The translations under genes and the position numbers were made by a program. Positions 7,753-20,039 of a stretch of DNA of 64,000 nt are shown in pieces. The stretch spans positions 3,410,001 through 3,474,000 of the forward strand of contig NZ_CP009279.1 in the NCBI RefSeq assembly GCF_000758545.1, given 5' to 3'. The notes beneath the pieces were generated by a model that saw only the letters and a program-made list of their open reading frames with translations, had not been told where the DNA came from and ran no database searches. Each line of letters begins with the position of its first letter. Within the stretch, counting starts at the first letter, position 1. This DNA comes from Paenibacillus sp. FSL H7-0737 (GTDB lineage Bacteria > Bacillota > Bacilli > Paenibacillales > Paenibacillaceae).

Positions 7753-10005
7753 ATGAAAAAGATTGGTGCAGGTTTTATATTCTTATTTGTGATGTGCGTA
7801 GCATTATCCACTACTGCGTTCGCTAAACAGCCTTATTCATCCTACTGGTTTCCAGAGCAATTGCTTCAGTGGAGTCCTGCATCCGACCCGGATGCGGTAT
7901 TCAACCGAAGTACAATTCCGCTGCAAGACCGCTTTGTGACAGATGGAGTCAATGCTCATGCGACAAAAGCGCCAAAAGTTATGGCTTTATCAGCACTGAA
8001 CTCGGGAACAAGTGGTGTGCCATCACAGGGATCAGACAAATTTGGAGCTAATACGTTTTCTTATTGGCAATATGTTGACAAGCTGGTCTATTGGGGCGGA
8101 TCTGCCGGTGAAGGAATTATCGTACCACCAAGCGCTGATACGATCGACGCAGCACATAAAAATGGGGTACCGATCGTCGGAACGGTGTTCTTCCCGCCAA
8201 CTGTTTATGGAGGGAAATTTGAATGGGTGAAGCAAATGCTTCAGCAGAACAGCGACGGTTCCTTTCCTGCCGCAGATAAGCTGATCCAGGTTGCGAAGTA
8301 TTACGGATTTGACGGTTGGTTTATTAACCAGGAGACTGAGGGTGGAACACCAGCTGATGCCCAGAAAATGAAAGCTTTCCTAAGTTATCTAGAATCGCAC
8401 AAATCTGCATCTATGCAAATCGTATGGTACGACTCCATGACCAAGGAGGGCAGTATCAGTTGGCAAAATGCGCTAAATGACAAGAATGCAATGTTCCTGC
8501 AAGACAATAATAAGAAAATAACAGACAATATGTTCCTGAACTTCTGGTGGAAAGATCTTAAAAGCTCGGCAGAGAAGGCCAAAAGTTTAGATAGAAGTCC
8601 GTATGACCTGTATGCAGGGATAGATGTTGAAGCCAAGGGCTACGATACGAATGTGAACTGGAATCTGCTGTTTCCGGATGGTCAACCTGCCGTCACTTCC
8701 CTTGGTATCTACCGTCCAGACTGGTCTTTCAACAGCGCAGAAAGCATGGAGGATTTCTTCGCACGCGAGAACAAATTCTGGGTGGGGCCAAACGGGAATC
8801 CGGGTAACACCGTGAGCGATCAGGCCTGGAAAGGAATCGCGAACAATGTGGCAGAATCATCCCCTGTAAATAAGCTACCTTTCATCACCAATTTCAATAC
8901 AGGAAGCGGGCAGAAATATTATGTCCGAGGGCAGCAGGTACGAGATAAGGGATGGAATAACCGGAGCCTGCAGGATATCCTGCCAACATGGCGCTGGATC
9001 GCAGACAGCAAAGGAACTTCACTTACTCCAGAGCTCGATTGGTCCGATGCGTATTACGGTGGCAGTTCGCTGAAGGTTTCAGGTGATCTGAGCCATAACA
9101 ATGCAACGCATCTGAAGCTCTACAAGACAGACCTTAAAATCGAAGCAAGCACAAAGCTATCGGTTACTTATAAAACGCTGAACAAGCCTAGCTTGAAGGT
9201 AGGTCTTGCTTTTGCAGACCAACCAGACCAATTTATCTTTCTTAATGTGAAGGATAAGACAGCACCAGGCTGGACTACCGAAACTTTGAATTTGACCCCA
9301 TACAAAGGGAAACGAATCGTAGCAGTATCACTTTATTTTGATTCCAAGGATACGATTAGTAATTATAGTATTCAAATTGGCCAGCTCTCCATCCAAAATG
9401 CCAACGACCCGATCAAAACGCTGCCGGCGGTTCGCGATCTGAAGGTTACTCAATCCGATTTCCGCGATGGAATTTATGGAGATGCTAGATTGGAGTGGAA
9501 AGCACTTGATCAGCAGGTGAAGCAATACGAAATCTATCGAGTACTTCCAGATGGTAGTGAGGTTTTATTGGGCGCAACGCCAAATCATGTGTTTTACGTT
9601 CCTGAGATGAGAAGAATAGACAAAGAAACACTAACAGCATTAAAGGTCGTTGCAATCAATGGAAGATACGAGCAAGGTCAGGCCTCCAGCGCGAAGATCA
9701 GCTGGCCAGCTTATCCGAAGCCGATTGCAGAGTTCAAGGCAGATCGGACCTTGGTAGCTCCAGGTGAGAGCGTAAACTTCACCGACCTGTCGACCGAAGT
9801 GACAGAAGAATGGTCATGGAGCTTCGAAAGCGGTAGCCCAGCTGTCAGCACATCGAAAAACCCGGTTGTAACGTTCAATCAGGAGGGCATATATAAGGTA
9901 TCACTAACTGCAACCAACAGTTCGGGCCAAGACACAATTATGAAAAAGGCGCTCATTACAGTGAGTAAGGAAGCTGGTGCGGTGAAGAATTTAGCACTTG
10001 GATAA
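7753..10005 (+). CDS. Secreted endo-beta-N-acetylglucosaminidase, GH85
   Basis: Start ATG 7753 is chosen over an in-frame TTG at 7738 because GGAGGAG lies between them. The 750-residue product has a signal peptide (MKKIGAGFIFLFVMCVALST.., cleavage after Ala24) and a GH85 barrel. The catalytic Asn-x-Glu pair is in FINQETEGG (Asn192, Glu194), which in this family cleaves the chitobiose core of N-glycans with substrate assistance. A beta-sandwich region and a linking domain follow, then a PKD-like domain near the end (SVNFTDLSTEVTEEWSWSFE). TAA at 10003 cuts off an in-frame F5/8-type C domain (next entry). The catalytic part is complete, so activity may persist. Confidence 0.85.
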   Translation: MKKIGAGFIFLFVMCVALSTTAFAKQPYSSYWFPEQLLQWSPASDPDAVFNRSTIPLQDRFVTDGVNAHATKAPKVMALSALNSGTSGVPSQGSDKFGANTFSYWQYVDKLVYWGGSAGEGIIVPPSADTIDAAHKNGVPIVGTVFFPPTVYGGKFEWVKQMLQQNSDGSFPAADKLIQVAKYYGFDGWFINQETEGGTPADAQKMKAFLSYLESHKSASMQIVWYDSMTKEGSISWQNALNDKNAMFLQDNNKKITDNMFLNFWWKDLKSSAEKAKSLDRSPYDLYAGIDVEAKGYDTNVNWNLLFPDGQPAVTSLGIYRPDWSFNSAESMEDFFARENKFWVGPNGNPGNTVSDQAWKGIANNVAESSPVNKLPFITNFNTGSGQKYYVRGQQVRDKGWNNRSLQDILPTWRWIADSKGTSLTPELDWSDAYYGGSSLKVSGDLSHNNATHLKLYKTDLKIEASTKLSVTYKTLNKPSLKVGLAFADQPDQFIFLNVKDKTAPGWTTETLNLTPYKGKRIVAVSLYFDSKDTISNYSIQIGQLSIQNANDPIKTLPAVRDLKVTQSDFRDGIYGDARLEWKALDQQVKQYEIYRVLPDGSEVLLGATPNHVFYVPEMRRIDKETLTALKVVAINGRYEQGQASSAKISWPAYPKPIAEFKADRTLVAPGESVNFTDLSTEVTEEWSWSFESGSPAVSTSKNPVVTFNQEGIYKVSLTATNSSGQDTIMKKALITVSKEAGAVKNLALG

Positions 10006-10404
10006 CCTGCAACAGCCGATCATGCATGTGGAGACAAAGAAGGCGCACCAAACGCAGTTGACGGTAAAGTGACGGATAATAGCAAATGGTGTGCACTTGG
10101 AAATCTGCCTCATTGGCTACAAGTCGATCTAGGAGCCGAGCATCAAATCAGCACTTTTATCATCAAGCATGCTCAGAGTGGAGGAGAATGGTCCGGGTTT
10201 AATACAAGCGATTATACCATTCAGGTGAGTAACGACGGAACGAACTGGACGGATGTTGTAAACGTGCAAGGAAACTCGGCAGCTGAGTCGACAGACGCGA
10301 TTGCTTTGGTGAAAGCTCGCTATGTAAAATTAATAACTCTTAAGCCCACCCAAGGAGCCGATACAGCAGCACGAATTTATGAGTTTGAAGTCTATGGGTT
10401 GTAG
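10006..10404 (+). pseudogene. Severed C-terminal F5/8 type C (CBM32-like) domain of the GH85 gene
   Basis: The frame of the GH85 gene continues without gap after TAA 10003-10005 for 132 codons: PATADHACGDKEGAPNAVDGK then NSKWCALGNLPHWLQVDLG and ending ARIYEFEVYGL. This is a textbook discoidin/F5-8C carbohydrate-binding fold. Such domains usually begin with ..LA.NKPATA.., so the stop sits where a Lys codon is expected; AAA to TAA is one substitution. There is no ribosome-binding site for separate translation. Confidence 0.8.
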
Positions 10405-10455
10405 TTCGGTTCAAACCATGGTTTTTGAATAACAAATAATAGCGGGAAACACAAA

Positions 10456-10487
10456 AAAGAACCTGAATAGCTTTCAGGTTCTTTTAT
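10456..10487 (+). terminator. Rho-independent terminator
   Basis: Arms AAGAACCTGAA and TTCAGGTTCTT with a T-rich tail, after the GH85 region. Confidence 0.85.
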
Positions 10488-10624
10488 ATTGCATATAAAA
10501 AGACACGATGATATAATCGGATTACGACTATAAAAAATATAAAGGTATAGTTAATGCATCTTATATTATTAATATACCATGCAGCCAAAATCTTGTCAAA
10601 TTTTTTTCTCATTTTAATGGTTAG

Positions 10625-13248
<2,624 letters not shown>

Positions 13249-13405
13249 AGGTATTTAAAAATAAAAATAATTATCGATGTTCTCTTTCGCTGGTCTGAAA
13301 TTCGGTTTAATGTAGGAAAAGAAAGTAAATAATATGGGGATATGGACAACCTCCGGAAACAAAGCCAACTTATATTTGCAAAAGGGGAGTTCGAATTAAT
13401 ATTCC

Positions 13406-13435
13406 TTGACGTGAATATTCTTCATGAGGTATATT
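13406..13435 (+). promoter_or_regulatory. Probable sigma-A promoter of the VOC gene
   Basis: TTGACG, 18 bases, TATATT, 45 bases before the VOC start. The rest of 13249-13405 shows nothing else I can name. Confidence 0.5.
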
Positions 13436-13479
13436 GTAAAAGCAATAAATTATCCCGACTAAGAAGGAGAGTATAACTT

Positions 13480-13857
13480 ATGATTAATAAAATTGGACAA
13501 ATTATGTTATATGTAAATAACCAAGAGGAATCCAAAAAATTCTGGACAGAAAAGCTAGGATTTGAGGTGATTTTAGACGAAACAAATGGCCCTATGAGAT
13601 TTATCGAGCTTGCTCCGAAAGGTGCAGCGACTAGTATTGTTCTTCATAATAAAGAGTTGGTTGCCCAAATGAATCCTGAAATGAATCTCGGAACACCTTC
13701 TTTAATGTTCTTTTCGGATAATTTTGATCAATTGAATCGAGAGTTGAAGGACAAAAATGTTACGGTTGGAGATATTGTAGAAATTCCCGGTGGAAGAGTA
13801 TTCAATTTCGCAGACGGTGAAAATAACTACTTTGCGGTAATGGAAAAAGGGCAATAA
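13480..13857 (+). CDS. VOC family (glyoxalase/bleomycin-resistance fold) protein
   Basis: A 125-residue protein with the paired beta-alpha-beta-beta-beta pattern of vicinal oxygen chelate proteins: IGQIMLYVNNQEESKKFWTEKLGFEV at the start and PGGRVFNFADGENNYFAVME at the end. The terminal Glu pattern fits a metal-binding site, but the reaction cannot be told. AAGGAGAG precedes the ATG, and a hairpin terminator follows. It stands as a single-gene unit. Confidence 0.8.
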   Translation: MINKIGQIMLYVNNQEESKKFWTEKLGFEVILDETNGPMRFIELAPKGAATSIVLHNKELVAQMNPEMNLGTPSLMFFSDNFDQLNRELKDKNVTVGDIVEIPGGRVFNFADGENNYFAVMEKGQ

Positions 13858-13902
13858 AATTGAGTGAACATGCAATAAGGGGATAGTTAAATAAATTACG
13901 TC

Positions 13903-13934
13903 AGCAGCTAATCAAAATGATTAGCTGCTTTTTT
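13903..13934 (+). terminator. Rho-independent terminator
   Basis: Arms AGCAGCTAATCA and TGATTAGCTGCT with a T-run. Confidence 0.85.
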
Positions 13935-14021
13935 ATTCCCATTATGACCGTTATAAACTTCAAAATCTTACTTGTTAAGTAAAGAATATCATGTTATTCT
14001 GCAAAAAGAGGAGATGATCAG

Positions 14022-14708
14022 ATGTTTGAAAAGGGGTCGTTCCAACCCGTTCAAGCCACTAAGTTAGTGGACGATGTTGTTAATCAAATACAACAAAAAA
14101 TTTCAACAGGAACAATCCTGCCAGGAGACAAATTACCTCCAGAACCTGAATTAATGAAATTATTTAATGTAGGGCGATCAACGATAAGAGAAGCAGTCCG
14201 TGTGTTAGTTCATGCTGGTCTATTGGAGAAAAAGCAGGGTTTTGGAACTTACTTAAAATCCAGTCCTATTATTCAAGAACCACTTACCCATCGTTTACTT
14301 CGTGCAGAATTGATTGAGGTCTTTGAAGCTCGAAAAATGATTGAATTAGAAATCGCAAGATTAGCAGCTCTACGGCATGATGACACTGACTTATTCAACA
14401 TGCGAAAACATTTGGATACAAGAGATATGGCTCTAAAGCAGAATGATCGTGAACTGTATGCCAAATCGGATATTGAATTCCACATGGCTGTAGCAATGGC
14501 AAGTAAAAACGCTGTAATCATTGACTTATATAGAACGTTTACTCATATTTTGTCAGATGCAATGAGTAAATTAAACCGTAATTATAGTTCCCATGATCCT
14601 CAATCCGATTACCATGAACAAGTATATGAATCTATTAAAAATGGGGATTCAGATCAAGCAGTACAATCGACGCTCAAAATTTTAAATGGAACACTTTCTG
14701 AGCTTTAA
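14022..14708 (+). CDS. GntR/FadR family transcriptional regulator (FCD domain)
   Basis: A 228-residue regulator. The N-terminal winged helix is typical GntR (GDKLPPEPELMKLFNVGRSTIREAVRVLVHAGLLEKKQGFGTY, residues about 35-80), followed by an all-helical FCD ligand domain with metal-site candidates in EFHMAVA and YHEQVYE. It probably senses a sugar acid or other carboxylate. GAGGAG precedes the ATG. It is followed after 38 bases by an ABC ATPase gene; whether it controls that gene is not clear. Confidence 0.85.
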   Translation: MFEKGSFQPVQATKLVDDVVNQIQQKISTGTILPGDKLPPEPELMKLFNVGRSTIREAVRVLVHAGLLEKKQGFGTYLKSSPIIQEPLTHRLLRAELIEVFEARKMIELEIARLAALRHDDTDLFNMRKHLDTRDMALKQNDRELYAKSDIEFHMAVAMASKNAVIIDLYRTFTHILSDAMSKLNRNYSSHDPQSDYHEQVYESIKNGDSDQAVQSTLKILNGTLSEL

Positions 14709-14746
14709 GTTCAATATAGACATTCATGTAGAGGAGGAATTTGGGC

Positions 14747-15529
14747 ATGATTATATCACTCAAAAATGTATCATGGCAACGTGATACAACAATGATCTTA
14801 CGCGATATGAATTGGGAAGTGAAACAAGGGCAACACTGGTGTATCGTCGGACTAAACGGTTCAGGCAAGACGACGATGCTGAACGTAGTAAACGGCTATA
14901 TATGGCCGACGACTGGGCAAGTCGAAGTGCTAGACCACCGCTTTGGCGATGTGGATCTTAGAGAGTTACGGAAGCGAATCGGTTGGGTCAGCACCTCGCT
15001 GCAACAGAAGCTATACGGCCATCAGACTGCGCTGACCATCGTCCTCAGCGGAAAATTCGCAACTATCGGTTTATATGACAAGACGAATGAAGAGGATCAA
15101 AAGCAAGCCGAGGAGCTGATGGAATTTCTAGACTGCTCTTCCTTAGCCGCTCGTACATACGATACCTTGTCGCAAGGTCAGCGTCAGAAGGTCCTCATTG
15201 CACGCGCACTTATGGCCAATCCAGATCTATTGATCCTTGATGAGCCTTGCACAGGACTCGATATTTTTGCCCGAGAACAGCTGTTACAAATGATTGAGAA
15301 GATTACGAAGCAACCGAACGGACCAACTTTGCTGTATGTAACGCATCATATCGAGGAGATAACATCATGCTTTACACATACTTTGCTGGTGAAGAACGGA
15401 GAAATCTACAAAGGGGATGAGACAGAAAACTGCTTGCAGTCGGATGTGTTGAGCGATTTCTTTGATACCCCCGTTGAAGTTCAGGAGCATCACAATCGCA
15501 AGTGGCTTACACTTGCCGGTGATAAGTAG
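14747..15529 (+). CDS. ABC transporter ATP-binding protein without a nearby permease (YlmA-like)
   Basis: ATG 14747 is preferred over TTG 14741 because AGGAGG is nine bases from the ATG and only three from the TTG. The 260-residue ATPase has Walker A GLNGSGKTT, signature LSQGQRQKV, Walker B LLILDEP and a switch histidine in YVTHH. It resembles YlmA/ModF-like cytosolic ATPases. No permease or binding protein lies beside it, so its partner is elsewhere or it acts outside transport. A terminator follows directly. Confidence 0.8.
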   Translation: MIISLKNVSWQRDTTMILRDMNWEVKQGQHWCIVGLNGSGKTTMLNVVNGYIWPTTGQVEVLDHRFGDVDLRELRKRIGWVSTSLQQKLYGHQTALTIVLSGKFATIGLYDKTNEEDQKQAEELMEFLDCSSLAARTYDTLSQGQRQKVLIARALMANPDLLILDEPCTGLDIFAREQLLQMIEKITKQPNGPTLLYVTHHIEEITSCFTHTLLVKNGEIYKGDETENCLQSDVLSDFFDTPVEVQEHHNRKWLTLAGDK

Positions 15530-15530
15530 G

Positions 15531-15563
15531 AAAAGCTGCCTAGCAATTGCTAGGCAGCTTTTG
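15531..15563 (+). terminator. Rho-independent terminator
   Basis: Arms AAAAGCTGCCTAGCAATT and AATTGCTAGGCAGCTTTT overlap at the centre, forming a long stem; it probably also serves the convergent AraC gene. Confidence 0.8.
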
Positions 15564-15582
15564 TTATCTTGAATGTTAGAAG

Positions 15583-16461
15583 CTAGTGTTCACTTCGAAT
15601 AGAATTACTATATTGTCGGGGACTCATTCCTATCTTTTTTTTAAATATTTGGTGAAAAAATTTGAGATCAGCATATCCAACTGCAGCGGCAATTTCACTT
15701 ACACTTCTATGACCTCCTGAAAGCATACGACATGCAGCATCCATTCGAATACTTTGCGTATAATCTGTAAAGCTCATTCCAGTCTGATGCTGAAAAAGGC
15801 GACTGAATTGCCGTTCGCTAAGGTTCGCTTTACTGGCGAGATCACTAAGTTTAAGCCCATTGGCATAGTTGTAATTTATAAATGCAATCGCATCATCCAC
15901 TGCCATCCATTGCGGCTTATCCCCTGATGGCGCAACAATCTGCAATCGATGTCTAAACAAGCCTGTTAATATTTGTACGACTAGAGCATCGAGTACAGCT
16001 AGATATCCTGGCGGTTTTGCCGAGAATTCACGAAACAGTTCACGAAACATTATATGGTATGCGCCATTGACATCTTTCATAGAGTACCATAGCAATTGCA
16101 TGTCTGTGAAAAATTCACAAATATCTGTAGCGTGAGGAAAGGTAGCCTGAAGTTCTGATAAATACTCTACTGGAAATAAACAGTTATAAACGATGAGCGG
16201 GCGGTCTTTCATCGGGGTCTTAGGTCGAAATACATGACTGCGTCCAATGGGGATAAAAAATAACGTACCGTGCTCGACAGGAACAGCCTCATCGTCAATG
16301 TAGTGAACGCCTGCTCCTACACTGATATAAGTAATTTCGATAAACTCATGGGAATGCGCATTCAATTCGAACGTTTCGCAAGCCCTGTTCACATAAATTG
16401 GCACACCAGGCTCGAAAAAGCTATCTCCAGACATGACAAAAGTGCTGCGTCTGATACTCAT
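15583..16461 (-). CDS. AraC family regulator, probable activator of the rhamnosidase gene
   Basis: A 292-residue protein with an N-terminal cupin (HSHEFIEITYISVGAGVHYI) and C-terminal double helix-turn-helix (LKLSDLASKANLSERQFSRLF and ADLKFFHQIFKKKIGMSPRQY). The ATG at 16461 is chosen because AAAGGGG lies nine bases upstream; a GTG further out (16533) has no such site. It is divergent from the GH78 gene at 16672, which suggests a sugar-responsive activator of that gene. Confidence 0.85.
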   Translation of the reverse strand: MSIRRSTFVMSGDSFFEPGVPIYVNRACETFELNAHSHEFIEITYISVGAGVHYIDDEAVPVEHGTLFFIPIGRSHVFRPKTPMKDRPLIVYNCLFPVEYLSELQATFPHATDICEFFTDMQLLWYSMKDVNGAYHIMFRELFREFSAKPPGYLAVLDALVVQILTGLFRHRLQIVAPSGDKPQWMAVDDAIAFINYNYANGLKLSDLASKANLSERQFSRLFQHQTGMSFTDYTQSIRMDAACRMLSGGHRSVSEIAAAVGYADLKFFHQIFKKKIGMSPRQYSNSIRSEH

Positions 16462-16671
16462 AATCGTGGCCCCTTTCAAATTGCTAAGGCTAGACATATC
16501 GTACGAAACTAATGAATGAATGTCTAGATCCACCTATAAAAATGTCTGAAATACCCCCAATTCTAAATTCTCTCAACTCATACAATAGAAATAGCTGCCG
16601 GATCAAAGATCTATGAATACAGTTCAAAGTGTTCCGGCAGGTTACTGGATGAATATAGGAGGTTGATACAA

Positions 16672-19331
16672 ATGTCCAATTTTGAAGTTACAAATCTTAA
16701 AGTGAACTATAGAAAGAATCCGTTGGGGATTGATGATTTACATCCGCGGCTTAGTTGGTGGATCAGCACAGAAATACGGGGATTTATCCAATCAGCCTAT
16801 CAAGTTCAAGTCGCAAATGATCACAATTTCTTTTCAAAAATCATATGGGATTCTGAAAAGGTAGAGTCGGATAGCAATGTGCATATTGAATACGAAGGTC
16901 CCGCCTTACAATCCCGCACCCGGTATTACTTTAGGGTTCGAGCTTGGGACGATCATGGGATAGTTTCAGAATGGAGTGAACCTGCGCACTGGGAAACGGC
17001 ATTGTTATCGGTAGATGAGTGGCAGGCAAAATGGATAGCAGCACCTCCGAATCACCAAGAGAATGGGGCTGATCCTTGCGACTATATTCGTACGGAATTT
17101 TCAATCCCTGATAATGTTGTATCAGCGCGTGTGTATGCAACGTCTCTTGGGATGTACCGCTTATATATAAACGGTAAACCAGCAGATAACACGTTATTTA
17201 ACCCTGGCTGGACCAGTTATAATAAACGGCTTCAATATCAGACCTATGACGTGACTTCTTTGATTGCTGCTGGCAATAACGCTCTTAGTTGCATGGTGGG
17301 AAACGGGTGGTATAAAGGATATTTAGCTTGGGAAGGAAAGAAAGACATCTTTGGTGAGGATCGTGCTGTGCTTATCCAGCTACACGTCACATTATCTGAT
17401 GGTTCGGAACAAATCTTTGTATCGGATGACAACTGGCGTACTTCTACAGGTCCACTCTTGATGTCAGAATTGTATCATGGCGAAACGTATGATGCGAGGC
17501 TCGAGGTAGAAGGTTGGTCTTCTCCCGGTTTTGAGGATGTAAAGTGGCAAAAGACTATTCTCAAGGACCGTCCAGAGACTTCATTGGTTGCTCAGGAAAA
17601 CGAACCGACCAGGGTTATAGAAACCATCAAGCCTATTGCAGTCATTACTACACCTAAAGGCGAACACGTGCTGGATATGGGACAAAATATGGTTGGATGG
17701 GTAAGATTTACGGTTCATGCTGAAGCTGGAACAATAATTACTTTAGAACATGCTGAGGTGTTGGACCGCGAGGGGAATTTCTACATCGGAAATTTACGAT
17801 CTGCAAAACAAACTGTTACTTATATATGCCATGGCGGGGAGGTAGAAACGTTTGAGCCCTATTTATCCTTCCAAGGATTCCGTTATGTAAAAGTGACTGG
17901 CATACCGCTAGATCAATTATTGGAACAATTCATCGGCTGCGTCATCCATACGGACTTGGAGCAAACGGGAAACTTCAACTGTTCAGATGTACTCTTGAAT
18001 CAGCTTCAGCACAACATCTTATGGGGACAAAAGGGGAATTTTCTAGATATCCCGACAGATTGCCCTCAACGAGACGAAAGATTGGGATGGACGGGGGATG
18101 CTCAAGTTTTTATTCGCACATCTGCCTACAACATGAATGTAGTTCCGTTCTTTGAAAAGTGGCTAAAGGATTTGGCCGCAGATCAAGAAGAAGACGGAAG
18201 AGTTCCGCATGTTATTCCCGATGTGCCAACGGCAGGATACGGCTCTGCTGCTTGGGGAGACGCCGCGGTGATTTGTCCTTGGACGCTTTATCAATGTTAT
18301 GGGGACATTCGTGTGCTGAAAACGCAATATCCAAGTATGAAAGCATGGGTCGAGTATATTCGGGCGCAAGGTGAAGACGAATATCTATGGAATACAGGTT
18401 TTCACTTCGGAGATTGGTTAGGTCTGGATGCCAAAGAAAACAGCTACGTCGGAGCAACACCAAAAGAGTTGATCGCTACCGCGTTCTATGCTTATTCAAC
18501 GGAATTGCTAGCTAAGACAGCGGCTGTCATTGGAAAACCCGAAGATGCCTTAAAATATGAAGCATTGCATGAGAAGATTGTTCTGGCATTCCGTCAAGAG
18601 TTCGTAACGCCAAATGGTAGGGTGGCCTCACCGACACAAACTGCGTATACACTTGCCCTTATGTTTGACTTATTAGAGGAAAAGGATCGTCATCGGACGG
18701 CCAAGATGCTAGCCGACCATATCGAAGAAAATGGAGTGCACCTAACGACCGGCTTTGTGGGAACTCCCTATCTGTGTCTAGTCCTCTCTAGATTCGGTTA
18801 TACGGATGTAGCCTACCAATTGGTACTGCAGAAAGAGTATCCTTCCTGGTTATATTCTGTAATCCAAGGGGCTACAACCATTTGGGAACATTGGGATGGA
18901 ATAAAACAGGACGGTTCGTTCTGGAGCGATGATATGAACTCCTAAAACCATTATGCTTACGGTGCTATTGGAGATTGGCTCTATCGCACTGCCGGTGGCA
19001 TCGAACTATTAGAACCAGGCTATAAAAAAATACGGATCCAGCCGCAGATCGGGGAACATTTGACGTGGGTTGATGCTTCGCTTGAATCTGTCCATGGAAC
19101 GATCAAGGTAACTTGGAAAAACAGAACGAAGATTCAGTAGAAATGCAAGTGCTGATTCCATCCAATACAACAGCTGAGATTATTATTCCAACGATGAATC
19201 AGGACAGTATCTTGGAGTCTGGGACACCAATAGAACAAGTCATAGGTCTATCCAGTGTGGAACAAATGTCAGAAGGCCTTAAACTACTAGTTGGGTCTGG
19301 TGACTATTACTTCAAGTTTCCGATGACTTAA
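16672..19331 (+). pseudogene. GH78 alpha-L-rhamnosidase, one nonsense and one frameshift lesion
   Basis: Start ATG 16672 has AGGAGG nine bases upstream. The protein has the N-terminal beta domains of bacterial rhamnosidases and the (alpha/alpha)6 catalytic part with the family hallmark DIPTDCPQRDERLGWTGDAQ and the later TTIWEHWDG, which carries the presumed base. TAA at 18943 stands where Tyr or Phe is expected in ..DDMNS-x-NHYAYGAIGDWLY.., and the same frame then runs on. A second lesion, one A missing from the five-A run 19117-19121, shifts the frame; the tail resumes as KQNEDSVEMQVLIPSN.. to 19331. The truncated 757-residue product would lose the last helices and the C-terminal beta domain. 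It hydrolyses terminal rhamnose in intact relatives. No signal peptide, so intracellular. Confidence 0.85.
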
Positions 19332-19869
19332 ACGTTAATAAGGAATGATCCGCCAAAGAGAAAATAAGTTGAGCCAATTCATCGCTTGATATAATGAAAT
19401 TTTCTAATATCCATTCCTGTATAATTGCTAAGCTTCCATTAACCAAATAAGCGTAAGTAAAACGCTTCATATTTTCGGGAACGTCAAGCTGAAGGAAAGT
19501 GTCAATATTCATCAGTACTTCATTAAGCAAACGTTTTGAAAACAACTCGTTATCATTTGATTTGAGTAGCATGATGGCAAATAAATCATCATTCTTTTTG
19601 ATGTAGTCTAAGAAGGTCAATATATAAGTGATGCCATTGTCATTAGCTTCGATTTTTTCTAGATATGCATTTGTGTTATCAATAATCTCCTGCTCAACAT
19701 GTTCAAGCAGATCGTATGCATTTGCATAATGCAAATAAAAGGTAGAGCGATTGATGCCTGCTGAAGCGCATAATTCTTTTACGCTGATTTGGCTTATATT
19801 TTTTTCTTTGAGCAGACGAATCAAGCTTTGCTTCAGCAGCAATTTGGTTAACCGTTCACGTTGATTCAT
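19312..19869 (-). CDS. TetR/AcrR family regulator
   Basis: A 185-residue protein with an N-terminal TetR helix-turn-helix (ISVKELCASAGINRSTFYLHYANAYDLLEHVE) and the C-terminal helical domain seen in DhaS-like TetR proteins. GGGGGTGA precedes the ATG. Its 3' end overlaps the broken rhamnosidase gene by 20 bases, convergently. It is divergent from the epimerase gene at 20040, and the spacer holds two inverted repeats that suit a TetR dimer. Confidence 0.85.
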   Translation of the reverse strand: MNQRERLTKLLLKQSLIRLLKEKNISQISVKELCASAGINRSTFYLHYANAYDLLEHVEQEIIDNTNAYLEKIEANDNGITYILTFLDYIKKNDDLFAIMLLKSNDNELFSKRLLNEVLMNIDTFLQLDVPENMKRFTYAYLVNGSLAIIQEWILENFIISSDELAQLIFSLADHSLLTFKSSET

Positions 19870-19908
19870 TGTTGATTCACCCCCTATAAAAATTTTTTTA
19901 AACTAATC

Positions 19909-19983
19909 GACAGAATATCTTCGACTGTCTATATTACATCAGTTTGATAATCAACTGGTGGTTGTGAAATAGACACTGTGTCT
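19909..19983. promoter_or_regulatory. Inverted repeats between TetR and epimerase genes, likely operators
   Basis: GACAG-N11-CTGTC at 19909-19929 lies just upstream of the TetR start; AGACAC-T-GTGTCT at 19971-19983 lies nearer the epimerase gene. Both share the half-site AGACA/GACAG. Confidence 0.5.
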
Positions 19984-20039
19984 GTATTCTGAAGGGAGAC
20001 GAATGACTTGTCAATAATCTTATAATGCAGGTGAAGAAT

